Positions 26,950 through 35,084 of a stretch of 64,000 bases of DNA are shown here, in pieces. Source of the stretch: Rhodocyclaceae bacterium (GTDB taxonomy: Bacteria > Pseudomonadota > Gammaproteobacteria > Burkholderiales > Rhodocyclaceae); assembly GCA_016718525.1 (NCBI GenBank), contig JADKDD010000001.1:1488001-1552000 (forward strand), written 5' to 3'. How positions within the stretch are numbered: position 1 is the first letter of the stretch; every line of letters begins with the position of its first letter. Position numbers and translations under genes: made by a program. A model generated the notes under the pieces. The model saw only the letters and a list, made by a program, of their open reading frames with translations, searched no databases and was not told the origin of the DNA.

Positions 26950-27644
26950 GTTGGTGGTCCGACCTGGCTGGAAGGCGCCCGCCCCTATCGTCGGCGCAGA
27001 CCGCGGCCCTGAAAGCGTTTGTATCGATGCCCGCGTGCGACCAAACGATCGAGATCGAAGCACAGCGCTTTGTGGTGGTTGATGTCGAAAGCACCGGCCT
27101 CAATTTGTCTACCGACCGACTGATAGCCATCGGTGCCGTGACGGTCAGCAACGGCGCCATACAGCTCGACCAGGGACTCGATGTCGTGTTGCAACAAGCT
27201 GCGCCGAGCGCAGTCGACAACATTCTGATTCACGGCATAGACGGCACTACTCAAACCACAGGCAAGGACCCGGCCGGAGCATTGCTGGAATTTCTCGCCT
27301 TCATTGGCAACTCACCGCTGGTTGCCTACCACGCGCCGTTCGATCGCAGCATGATCAACAAGGCGACCAAGACTTACCTGGGAATGACCCTCAACAATCC
27401 GTGGCTCGATCTGGCATTTATCGCGCCGGCTCTATTGCCTGAAATGGCGAAAGGCAAACAAGGTCTGGATGACTGGACACGCGCCTTCGAAATCGTCAAT
27501 ACCAATCGCCACAATGCTGTTGCCGATGCCCTGGCAACTGCGCAACTGCTGCTGGTGCTGATTTCCCGGGCGAACCAGGAAAATGCCGTCAGCTTGCGCG
27601 ACCTGATCAAACTCGAAAAGGCTCAGCAATGGTTGACGCGTTAG
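26946..27644 (+). CDS. DnaQ-like 3'-5' exonuclease
   Basis: 232-residue DEDD exonuclease. Exo I: VVDVESTGLNLSTDRLIAIG (DxE); Exo II: VAYHAPFDRSMI; Exo III: NRHNAVADALATAQ (HxxxxD). Resembles the stand-alone proofreading-type exonucleases found paired with DUF294 nucleotidyltransferases. Coupled to the upstream gene by a 4-bp overlap, which points to a joint role in signalling-nucleotide or RNA-end turnover rather than in the replisome; that is inference. Confidence 0.88.
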   Translation: MSWWSDLAGRRPPLSSAQTAALKAFVSMPACDQTIEIEAQRFVVVDVESTGLNLSTDRLIAIGAVTVSNGAIQLDQGLDVVLQQAAPSAVDNILIHGIDGTTQTTGKDPAGALLEFLAFIGNSPLVAYHAPFDRSMINKATKTYLGMTLNNPWLDLAFIAPALLPEMAKGKQGLDDWTRAFEIVNTNRHNAVADALATAQLLLVLISRANQENAVSLRDLIKLEKAQQWLTR

Positions 27645-27841
27645 CGCTGCGCAATTAGTGATTGTTTTCCAGCTAGTGCTGATGGAACAACTGTTGCAAA
27701 AACGACTGCACTAAACGACGCACTCTTCGCCATAGCAGATTGCTAGTCGTCGTCACCCTGACGGTTCGAACCGGCAGTGGGCTCTAGGTTATCCTGCTGG
27801 CTGACAATTTCCATCTCGCGGCACTTCGTCGTTGATATCAC

Positions 27842-29227
27842 TTGACCACTCCAACGCCCTCCGTGAAAAACCGCGCACCTCCCGCTGCAATCCAGGCGCG
27901 CTTCGTCACTGGTTCGCTGTTCCGGCATGTGGTGGTGATGTCGACGACTGGCGCGATTGGCTTGATCGCGGTATTTCTGGTTGATCTGATCAACCTTTTT
28001 TATATCTCACTCCTCGGCCAGCAGCACCTCACGGCTGCAATCGCCTTCGCCGGCGTTGTCGGTTTTTTCCAGGTCTCGTTTTGCATCGGCTTGATGATTG
28101 GTATTGCGGCCGTAGTTTCGCGTGCGACCGGGGCAGGAAGGCATCATGATGCTCGCCGCATGGCTACCGCAAGTCTGGTGTTGATGGGTGCGTCCTGCGT
28201 TGTGGTGGGTGGCACAACGTACGTTTTTCTGGACGAAATTCTTGGTTTGTTGGGCGCAACTGATCAAACCCGTCTGCACGCGACTGACTACCTGCGGATT
28301 ACCGTTGCATCAATGCCGGTGCTGGGCATCGGGATGGCCTGCTCTTCGCTGCTGCGTGCGGTCGGGGATGCCAAACGTTCAATGAATGTGACCCTGGTCG
28401 GGGCACTGGTAACAGCAGCGCTGGACCCCATCTTGATCTTTGTGTTTCGTCTCGACCTGATCGGCGCTGCAATTGCAGTGGTCCTTGCGAGATTGGTGAT
28501 GGCGGCCGTTTCATTGCACGGCGTACATCGCTCTCATCATTTGCTCGGAAAATTCGAATCAGCGCACTTTGCGGCAGATGCGCGCGCTGTCGGTCAAGTC
28601 TCCGGTCCGGCGATTCTGGCCAATCTGGCCACGCCGTTTGGCGTCGCCTTCGTCACCATCTTCATGGCGCCCTTCGGCGCAGCGGCGGTGGCCGGGATGG
28701 CGACGATTGATCGTTTGACGCCGGTCGCCTTTGGCCTAGTCTATGCCTTGAGTGGCGCGGTCGGCCCGATCATCGGACAAAACCTTGGCGCGGGTCGCAT
28801 CGACCGGGTGCGACAAACCTTGAAAGACAGTCTCAGCTTCATGGCGATGGCGGTCGGCGCGGCATGGCTGGTTTTGGCGCTGGGGCAGGGATACATCATC
28901 AGCGCCTTCTCGGCAAAAGGTGTCACCGCCGAATTGATCTCGTTGTTTTGTTCGTTTCTCGCCGCCAGCTTCGTTTTTATCGGCGCCTTGTTTGTCTCGA
29001 ATGCGGCCTTCAACAACTTGGGCAAGCCGCTCTATTCAATGGGGTTCAACTGGGCGCGCGCTTCACTGGGTACGATTCCGTTTGCTTATGCGGGGTCACA
29101 TTACGGGCCAATCGGGGTGCTGGTTGGCTCGTCGTTGGGTGCCGTGATATTCGGATCCTTGGCGACCTGGGTCGCGTTCCGAATCATTGATGGACTGGAG
29201 CGTCAGCAGAGCGAGTGCAAAGATTGA
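27842..29227 (+). CDS. MATE-family efflux transporter
   Basis: Twelve-helix Na+/H+-coupled multidrug/toxin exporter, 461 residues. Hydrophobic segments run through the whole protein (for example VMSTTGAIGLIAVFLVDLIN and AGVVGFFQVSFCIGLMIGIA), with family-type GVAFVTIFMAPFGAAAVAGM and ALSGAVGPIIGQNLGAGR. The first codon is uncertain: TTG at 27842 and GTG at 27863 are both in frame and neither has a clear ribosome site. Substrate unknown. The 197-bp gap before it shows nothing clear apart from a weak, unlisted resemblance to the dispersed repeat near 27670. Confidence 0.92.
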   Translation: MTTPTPSVKNRAPPAAIQARFVTGSLFRHVVVMSTTGAIGLIAVFLVDLINLFYISLLGQQHLTAAIAFAGVVGFFQVSFCIGLMIGIAAVVSRATGAGRHHDARRMATASLVLMGASCVVVGGTTYVFLDEILGLLGATDQTRLHATDYLRITVASMPVLGIGMACSSLLRAVGDAKRSMNVTLVGALVTAALDPILIFVFRLDLIGAAIAVVLARLVMAAVSLHGVHRSHHLLGKFESAHFAADARAVGQVSGPAILANLATPFGVAFVTIFMAPFGAAAVAGMATIDRLTPVAFGLVYALSGAVGPIIGQNLGAGRIDRVRQTLKDSLSFMAMAVGAAWLVLALGQGYIISAFSAKGVTAELISLFCSFLAASFVFIGALFVSNAAFNNLGKPLYSMGFNWARASLGTIPFAYAGSHYGPIGVLVGSSLGAVIFGSLATWVAFRIIDGLERQQSECKD

Positions 29228-29260
29228 GCTTCGTCACTCACCCGGTTATTGCCTTGCGTT

Positions 29261-30166
29261 CTATTCCGCTCGCAAGGCTCGCTTCAACTCGATCCCGATT
29301 TCAGGCTTGTGGGCAAACGGGTCTGTCGGATTGCGCGCCAGCATGACGTCTTCCATCCGCGTTTGCACCGAACCAATCGCTTTGGGATGGCTATAGATAT
29401 AGAACTTGTTGCTTGCAATCGCATCGAACACCATCTGCGCGACCTCGGCAGCACTGACCTTCCCTGAACCAACCGCCTTGTCACTCATCGCCTGGCCGAT
29501 TAACTGACTGCGGGTCGGCGGCGCCGATGCCAAATCAGCCGGACGATTGCGATGACTCTTGTTGATTCCGGTGGTGACGAAAAACGGGCACAGCACTGAT
29601 GCGCCAATTTGATCGGTGACCAGTGCCAAATCCTGATACAGGGTTTCGCTCATGCTCACTACCGCATGTTTGGTGACGTTATAGACGCCCATGTTTGGCG
29701 CGTTCAACAGCCCAGCCATGCTGGCCGTATTAACGATATGACCTTGATAAGTCGGGTCGCTTTTGGCCGCAGCCAGCATCATTGGAGTAAATACCCGAAC
29801 ACCGTGGGCAACACCCATCAAATTGACCCCGACCACCCATTCCCAATCGGCCAGCGTGTGCTCCCAAATCAGGCCACCGGCACCCACACCAGCGTTGTTG
29901 AAGACGAAATGCGGTGCACCGAAGCGTGCCATCACCGCCGCGCCCAGGGCTTCCACCTCCGCCGCCTTGGCGACATCGAGCTTGACCGCCAGAACCGGTG
30001 CGCCTAGCGCCCGCATCTCTGCAGTAGCGGCATCCAGCGCGTCCTGTTGCACATCCGCCAACACCAGATTCATCCCCAGCGCCGCGCCAATGCGTGCGCA
30101 CTCCAAACCGAAACCGGAGCCTGCACCGGTCAGCACAGCTGTTTTGTCTTTGAAATTTGTGATCAT
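29261..30166 (-). CDS. Short-chain dehydrogenase/reductase
   Basis: 301-residue classical SDR. Cofactor motif TGAGSGFG near residue 14, an Asp at the end of beta-2 (LVLADVQQD, suggesting NAD preference), NNAGVGAGG, catalytic Ser in NTASMAGLLN and YNVTK. The C-terminal part (NRPADLASAPPTRSQL ... AAEVAQMVFDAI) resembles SDRs of lipid or steroid-like alcohol metabolism. The substrate cannot be named. It lies about 70 bp downstream of the CurA-like gene on the same strand; the two may form a redox pair. Confidence 0.9.
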   Translation of the reverse strand: MITNFKDKTAVLTGAGSGFGLECARIGAALGMNLVLADVQQDALDAATAEMRALGAPVLAVKLDVAKAAEVEALGAAVMARFGAPHFVFNNAGVGAGGLIWEHTLADWEWVVGVNLMGVAHGVRVFTPMMLAAAKSDPTYQGHIVNTASMAGLLNAPNMGVYNVTKHAVVSMSETLYQDLALVTDQIGASVLCPFFVTTGINKSHRNRPADLASAPPTRSQLIGQAMSDKAVGSGKVSAAEVAQMVFDAIASNKFYIYSHPKAIGSVQTRMEDVMLARNPTDPFAHKPEIGIELKRALRAE

Positions 30167-30239
30167 GAATATCCTAATGAGTGGGCGGGCCTTCCGCCAT
30201 AAAAAACTACAAATTAATAACCGGGAATGGCAAGATTGT

Positions 30240-31262
30240 CTAAATCAGCTTGACCAATTGCTTGCCGAAATTTTTGCCTTTGAGCAGCCCGAGAAATGCC
30301 TCTGGCGCAGACTCAATGCCCTGCGCAATTGACTCGCGCGGGCGGAGTTTTCCGGTGGCGACCATGGTGCCCAGTTCCTTCAGCGCCTCGGGCCAAATTT
30401 CCATATGTTCGGAAACGATAAAACCGCGCAGAGTCAAGCGATTGATCAGCATCAGCGCCGGATAACTGAGTGGCATCGGCTTGCCATCGTAGCCGGCTAT
30501 CATTCCACACAATGCAATGCGGCCAAAGGCGTTCATGTTGAGCATCACGGCATCGAGCACCATACCGCCGACGTTTTCAAAATTGCCATCGACGCCATTC
30601 GGACAGGCTTCACGGATCGCTTTGGCCAGCGAACCTGCGTCGGTATGCGGCTTGTAGTCAACGCAGGCATCAAAGCCCAGTTCCTCAATCGCATAGGCGC
30701 ACTTTTCAGCGCCGCCGGCGATACCGACGGTGCGGCAGCCGCGTGATTTTGAAAGGGCGGCAAAGGCGCTGCCAACGGCGCCTGTTGCTGCGCTGACCAG
30801 CATCGTTTCACCGGCTTTTGGTGTGCAAATCTTGACCAGACCGTACCACGCGGTCACCCCCGGCATGCCAACCGCGCCAAGGTAATGACTGAGACCAACA
30901 TGAGTCGTATCGACGATGCGCAACATACCTCCTGCAATTGCCGCCGGAGTCACCACGCTGTATTCCTGCCAACCGCCCATGCCGAACACTTTCGCTCCCA
31001 CCGGAAAGGCGGCGTTTTTGGATTCGACCACCTCTCCGACCGTACCGCCGCCCATGGTCTCGCCAAGTGCTTGCGGTTCCGCATAGCTCTTAGTGGCATT
31101 CATCCGCCCCCGCATGTAAGGATCCAGGCTCATGTAGTGATGGCGGACCAATACCTCGCCGTCCTTTAGTGCTGGCGTCTGAGTGACGACCAACTGGAAA
31201 TTGCTCACGGTGGCTTCGCCATCAGGGCGATTGACCAAGTGGATTTGCTTGTTTTGTGGCAT
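30240..31262 (-). CDS. NADP-dependent medium-chain oxidoreductase (CurA-like)
   Basis: 340-residue zinc-free MDR enzyme of the leukotriene-B4 dehydrogenase/curcumin reductase group. DPYMRGRM near the N-terminus, the cofactor motif VSAATGAVGSAFAALSK, ENVGGMVLDAVMLNMN and a C-terminal FLGLLKGKNFGKQLVKL typical of the family. The true start is the ATG at 31262, with AAGGAAAAC just ahead; 25 extra in-frame codons upstream are unlikely. It reduces C=C bonds of enones or similar compounds with NADPH; the substrate is not known. Confidence 0.92.
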   Translation of the reverse strand: MPQNKQIHLVNRPDGEATVSNFQLVVTQTPALKDGEVLVRHHYMSLDPYMRGRMNATKSYAEPQALGETMGGGTVGEVVESKNAAFPVGAKVFGMGGWQEYSVVTPAAIAGGMLRIVDTTHVGLSHYLGAVGMPGVTAWYGLVKICTPKAGETMLVSAATGAVGSAFAALSKSRGCRTVGIAGGAEKCAYAIEELGFDACVDYKPHTDAGSLAKAIREACPNGVDGNFENVGGMVLDAVMLNMNAFGRIALCGMIAGYDGKPMPLSYPALMLINRLTLRGFIVSEHMEIWPEALKELGTMVATGKLRPRESIAQGIESAPEAFLGLLKGKNFGKQLVKLI

Positions 31263-31377
31263 GGTGTTTTCCTTGGAAAAGGTTAAGTGCCGCCGGATGG
31301 ACGACATTGAGGTTCGGCAAAGGAGCAATGCTAGCAAATACTGATGTGGTGATCTGCTCGTTAGTACGAGTTTGCCT

Positions 31378-31440
31378 CAGTTGGTGCTGACGTACTCTGC
31401 ATGGCGGGGCGTCCGCTTCGCAGAGAGCCGACGCTGTTAA
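31378..31440 (+). repeat. Dispersed repeat, long 63-bp form, copy 4 (intergenic)
   Basis: Starts CAGTTGGTGCTG and ends GACGCTGTTAA like the short copies, with an inserted nested hairpin: CTCTGC (31395-31400) pairs with GCAGAG (31420-31425), and inside it GCGG pairs with CCGC. It is the same length as the copy in hslO and agrees at about 49 of 63 positions by eye. It ends 15 bp from the stop of the ABC permease gene that begins the next block. Confidence 0.88.
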
Positions 31441-31455
31441 ACCATCACCATCGCC

Positions 31456-32658
31456 CTACTCAGTCCGCAATGCCTCCACCGGATCCAGCCGCGCAGCGTT
31501 TCTTGCGGGCAAGACGCCCGCGAGCAACCCAATGACCATCGACAAGGCTTCGGCCAGGATCACAAAGCTGATCGGGGTTGACACCGGTAGCGCCGGGACA
31601 AACAAGTGGATCGCCTGCGCCAGCCCGATACCCAAAATCAGCCCCATCAAGCCACCAATCGCCGCGAGCGCCACGGCTTCACCCAGAAACAGACCAAGAA
31701 TCGTTCTGCGTTTTGCACCTAGAGCGACCAACAGACCGATTTCACCGGTGCGCTCGGTCACCGCAATGGTCATGATGGTGACGATTCCCACGGCGCCGAC
31801 CAGCAGTGAAATGCCGCCAAGTGCGCCAACTGCCATCGTCAGCACGTCGAGGATGCCAGACAAGGTGACGAGCATTTCCTGCTGGCTGATGATGGTGAAA
31901 TCTTCACTACCGTGGCGACCCTTCAAGAGTTCCTTGATGGCAGCGATGACCCTTTGTGTGTCGGCACCTTCTGTTACTGCCAAATCAATTTCGTTCATTC
32001 CGTCGCGATTGAACAAATCCATCGCACTGGCTGCAGGCACGAACGCGGTGTCGTCGAGGTCTATGCCCAGAAACTGACCCTTGTTCTCCATCACTCCAAT
32101 CACCCGAAATTGGGTGCCGCCGATGCGCAACCGCGTACCCAATGCATTTTCGACGCCAAACAATTCCGCCTTGAGTTTGGAGCCGAGAACCACCAGATTG
32201 CGCGCGCCACCGGAATTATCCGCCGGCAAAAACTGGCCACTGCGCACAGTCAGCTTGAAGACTGCCGGCAAGTCAGAACCGACGCCATATACCGTAACGC
32301 GGCGCGAACGGCCGTTACCGTCGACCTCCGCATTGCCAAACAAACTCGGTGTCACGGCGGCGACGTTCGGCAGTCGCACCAGTGCGGCCGCATCTTCCAA
32401 CGACAGCGGCCGCGCGCTGCTGGGCAGGCCGGCGACCGGCATACCGCCGGTCTTGGTGCGGCCCGGATGGATGCCGATCACGTTGGTTCCGAATTGCGTG
32501 AACTCAGCGAGAACATAGCGATGAATTCCCTCGCCGATCGAGGTCAGCAAGATCACCGCCGCAATACCGACGGCAATACCGAGCAGCGTCAGAAAGCTGC
32601 GCAAGCGCTGGCCGAGGATAGCGCGTATGGCAAGCGCGAGGGAGTCGGAAATGGTCAT
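31456..32658 (-). CDS. MacB-type ABC transporter permease (FtsX domain), second copy
   Basis: 400-residue permease with the MacB topology: one N-terminal helix (SFLTLLGIAVGIAAVILLTS), a large periplasmic domain, then three C-terminal helices forming the FtsX domain. The cytoplasmic loop after the second helix has TERTGEIGLLVALGAKRRTI, the contact site for the ATPase. It ends in NAARLDPVEALRTE, the usual MacB end. The start is placed at MTISDSLALAIRAIL; upstream in-frame codons overlap the repeat and the previous gene. Last gene of a five-gene minus-strand export operon. Confidence 0.92.
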   Translation of the reverse strand: MTISDSLALAIRAILGQRLRSFLTLLGIAVGIAAVILLTSIGEGIHRYVLAEFTQFGTNVIGIHPGRTKTGGMPVAGLPSSARPLSLEDAAALVRLPNVAAVTPSLFGNAEVDGNGRSRRVTVYGVGSDLPAVFKLTVRSGQFLPADNSGGARNLVVLGSKLKAELFGVENALGTRLRIGGTQFRVIGVMENKGQFLGIDLDDTAFVPAASAMDLFNRDGMNEIDLAVTEGADTQRVIAAIKELLKGRHGSEDFTIISQQEMLVTLSGILDVLTMAVGALGGISLLVGAVGIVTIMTIAVTERTGEIGLLVALGAKRRTILGLFLGEAVALAAIGGLMGLILGIGLAQAIHLFVPALPVSTPISFVILAEALSMVIGLLAGVLPARNAARLDPVEALRTE

Positions 32659-32685
32659 GAGTTGGTGCTGACAACCCGCCGTTAA
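32659..32685 (+). repeat. Dispersed 27-bp repeat, copy 5 (fills the gap between two permease genes)
   Basis: Reads GAGTTGGTGCTG, ACAAC, then CCGCCGTTAA. It occupies the whole gap between the two permease genes, and its terminal TTA is the stop codon (TAA) of the upstream minus-strand gene. Confidence 0.82.
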
Positions 32686-33890
32686 TGCTTCATCAAAGCC
32701 TGCACCGGATCCATCAGTGCGGCGCGACGAGCTGGCATAAGGCCAAAGATCAAGCCGGTGCTGAGTGAGGTGACCAATGCTGCAATCACCGCCCAATTCG
32801 GCGGGTAAGCCGGGAACACCGGATACAAGGTGCGAATCGCGAAAGCGCCAAACTGACCGAGCAGGTAGCCGAGTACGGCGCCGAACACAGAGAGCATCCC
32901 GGCCTCGGCGAGAAAGGCTCGACGGATGGTGCTGCCCCGTGCGCCCAAGGCTTTGAGCAGACCAATTTCCCCCGTGCGTTGCGTTACCGCCACCAGCATC
33001 ACGTTCATCACCAAAATACCCGCCACTGCCAGGCTGATCGCTGCGATGCCGGCCACCGCCGCCGTCAACGCGCCAAGCAGTTTGTCGAAGGTGGCCAGTA
33101 CAGCGTCTTGCGTAATAACCGTGACATCTTCTTCGTCGCCATGGCGGCTCTTGATTTGTGCCAATGTGTCGCGCTTGGCCAGATCAATTTGCTCGCGACT
33201 TTTGGCTTCAATCAAAATTCGAAACAGCGTGTTTGAATTGAACATCGCTTGCGCAAACGCCACCGGCACATAGACCAGCTCGTCGGTGTTCATGCCCATG
33301 CCTTGGCCGCTTGGGGCCAAAACACCAATAACTCTGACACGCCGGTTACCCAAGCGGATAAATTGCCCGACCGCAGGCTGGCCGGAAAAAATCTCTTCGC
33401 GAATCTTTGCGCCGATCACAGCGACAGGCTGGGCACGATTCCAGTCATCGTCAGGCAGTGCAGTACCTTGACCGATCTTGAGTCCGCGCACATCAAAATA
33501 TGATGCGGTGGTTCCAGCGACCAAGATCTCGCGCAGACGACCGTTGAAGCTGATCTCCGAACTACCGACTGTCAGCGGTGCGAGCCGTCGCACCGAGGGC
33601 GTGCGCAAAAGTGAGGTGGCATCGTCGATAGTCAGGTCACGCGGCGTACGCGCCACGGCATTGGCGGGATTGAATCCACCTGTTGCAGAGCGACCCGGCA
33701 AGACGATAACCAGGTTGCTGCCCAAAGAGGAAAACTGATCGACCACGTAACGTCGCGCGCCATCGCCAAGCGCGGTGAGCACCACCACAGCGGCGACACC
33801 AATTGCCATTGCCAGAACTGACAGCGATGTACGCAAAGGGTAACCGGTAGCGGCATCGCGGGCAAAGCGTAGAACGTCAAGCTTACGCAT
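32682..33890 (-). CDS. MacB-type ABC transporter permease (FtsX domain), first copy
   Basis: 402-residue FtsX-type permease. One N-terminal helix (TSLSVLAMAIGVAAVVVLTA), a periplasmic domain, then three C-terminal helices with TQRTGEIGLLKALGARGSTI as coupling loop and the ending ARRAALMDPVQALMKH. It is paralogous to the next gene (same layout, same ending motif) but clearly diverged. Two different permeases suggest a heterodimer driven by one ATPase. Its stop codon lies within repeat copy 5. Confidence 0.92.
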   Translation of the reverse strand: MRKLDVLRFARDAATGYPLRTSLSVLAMAIGVAAVVVLTALGDGARRYVVDQFSSLGSNLVIVLPGRSATGGFNPANAVARTPRDLTIDDATSLLRTPSVRRLAPLTVGSSEISFNGRLREILVAGTTASYFDVRGLKIGQGTALPDDDWNRAQPVAVIGAKIREEIFSGQPAVGQFIRLGNRRVRVIGVLAPSGQGMGMNTDELVYVPVAFAQAMFNSNTLFRILIEAKSREQIDLAKRDTLAQIKSRHGDEEDVTVITQDAVLATFDKLLGALTAAVAGIAAISLAVAGILVMNVMLVAVTQRTGEIGLLKALGARGSTIRRAFLAEAGMLSVFGAVLGYLLGQFGAFAIRTLYPVFPAYPPNWAVIAALVTSLSTGLIFGLMPARRAALMDPVQALMKH

Positions 33891-33905
33891 GAGGCAGAGC
33901 TTGTG

Positions 33906-34295
33906 TCATGACGCTACCGCTGCACGCGCGATACGTGACTGTGCGAAGGCCATATAGATCGGGATGATGAGTTCGAGCACCGTCATCGCGACGAAGAAGT
34001 CATTGGGCGGACCGACAGCAAAGATCGACACAATGCGCGCCAAGCCGCCGACAAAAAATGTCAGCGCCAAAAAGTAAACAACTTTTGTTTTACGTTCTAT
34101 ATCGCGGACGCACCAGATAAGCACCGCGCCGTAAGCCGCAAAAAGCGTGGCGTAAAAGCGGTCTTCACTATCCATGGTTGGATTGACCGGGACGGATCCG
34201 GGGATGGCGGACGGCCCAAAAATGACATGCAGGAGCGCGATCAAAATTGCAGTTATTCCGAACAAGACCAGGAAAATCTGAAATATCTTCTTCAA
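33906..34295 (-). CDS. DUF4345-like small membrane protein
   Basis: 129-residue protein with four predicted helices (IFQIFLVLFGITAILIALLH, FYATLFAAYGAVLIWCV, VVYFLALTFFVGGLARIVSI, MTVLELIIPIYMAFA), matching the DUF4345 pattern, whose members have no known function. The start is taken as TTG at 34295 because GAGGAG lies seven bases upstream; a longer TTG-initiated reading 7 codons earlier has no ribosome site. It sits inside the ABC export operon between ATPase and permeases, which is unusual. Confidence 0.75.
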   Translation of the reverse strand: MKKIFQIFLVLFGITAILIALLHVIFGPSAIPGSVPVNPTMDSEDRFYATLFAAYGAVLIWCVRDIERKTKVVYFLALTFFVGGLARIVSIFAVGPPNDFFVAMTVLELIIPIYMAFAQSRIARAAVAS

Positions 34296-34324
34296 GAAAT
34301 GACTCCTCAAGGTCAAATTTTCGT

Positions 34325-35038
34325 CTAATCGACAGGCATAGAAGGATGCGTCAGAGGACGAGTGATCCGGTCGACTTTGAGTCTGCCATCTTCCATCATC
34401 AACTGTCGCCGTGCGCGTGCGCCTAGCGCTTGATCGTGGGTCACCACCAGTAGCGTCACACCCTGCTGATTCAATCCCTCCAGCAGATGCATGACGTCTT
34501 CACCGGTTGCCCGATCAAGGTTGCCGGTCGGCTCGTCGGCCAACAGCAAGGCCGGCTGCATGATGGTTGCCCGCGCAATTGCCACACGTTGCCGCTGGCC
34601 GCCGGACAATTGGTCCGGTCGGTGATCGGCGCGGGTGGTAAGGCCAAAATCATTGAGCGCCTTGCTCACCCGGCGCGTGCGCTCCGCAGCTGGAATACCG
34701 GCCAACATCATCGGCAGTGCAATATTCTCCGATGCAGTCAGCCGCGGCACCAAGTGAAAGCTTTGAAAGACAAAGCCAATGCGCTGACTTCGTACTTGCG
34801 CTTGCTCGTCGCCGGACAAGGTCGTCACGTCCTTGCCTTCCAGTCGATACACACCGGCATTCGGGCTATCGAGCATACCCAGTAAGTTAAGCAGCGTCGA
34901 TTTGCCCGAGCCGGACGGTCCCATGATGGCGACGTATTCGCCGGCATCGATTGTGAGATTGAGCTGCGACAGCGCATGCACTTCGGTATCGCCCAAGTGA
35001 AACACCCGTTCAATCCCGGAAAGTTCAATCAGCGGCAT
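34325..35038 (-). CDS. MacB/LolD-type ABC transporter ATP-binding protein
   Basis: 237-residue ATPase that powers the two FtsX-type permeases. Walker A GPSGSGKST, Q-loop FQSFHLVP, signature LSGGQRQRVAIARA, Walker B LLLADEPTGNLD and the H-loop VVTHD are all intact. It resembles mechanotransmission-type (MacB/LolD) ATPases rather than importers. Lies between the fusion protein gene and the DUF4345/permease genes. Confidence 0.95.
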   Translation of the reverse strand: MPLIELSGIERVFHLGDTEVHALSQLNLTIDAGEYVAIMGPSGSGKSTLLNLLGMLDSPNAGVYRLEGKDVTTLSGDEQAQVRSQRIGFVFQSFHLVPRLTASENIALPMMLAGIPAAERTRRVSKALNDFGLTTRADHRPDQLSGGQRQRVAIARATIMQPALLLADEPTGNLDRATGEDVMHLLEGLNQQGVTLLVVTHDQALGARARRQLMMEDGRLKVDRITRPLTHPSMPVD

Positions 35039-35057
35039 AAGATATTGATCGCGTTGC

Positions 35058-35084
35058 CAGTTGGTGCTGGTGGCACGGCGTTAC
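35058..35084 (+). repeat. Dispersed 27-bp repeat, copy 6 (at the end of the fusion-protein gene)
   Basis: Reads CAGTTGGTGCTG, GTGGC, then ACGGCGTTAC. Its TTA at 35081-35083 is the stop codon of the minus-strand fusion-protein gene; the rest lies in the 42-bp gap to the ATPase gene. Confidence 0.82.

Noticed and set aside
27670..27697. Repeat-like CAGCTAGTGCTGATGG before the MATE gene
   Set aside because: Too diverged (no ACGCCGTTAA end) to count as a copy; could be a decayed remnant.
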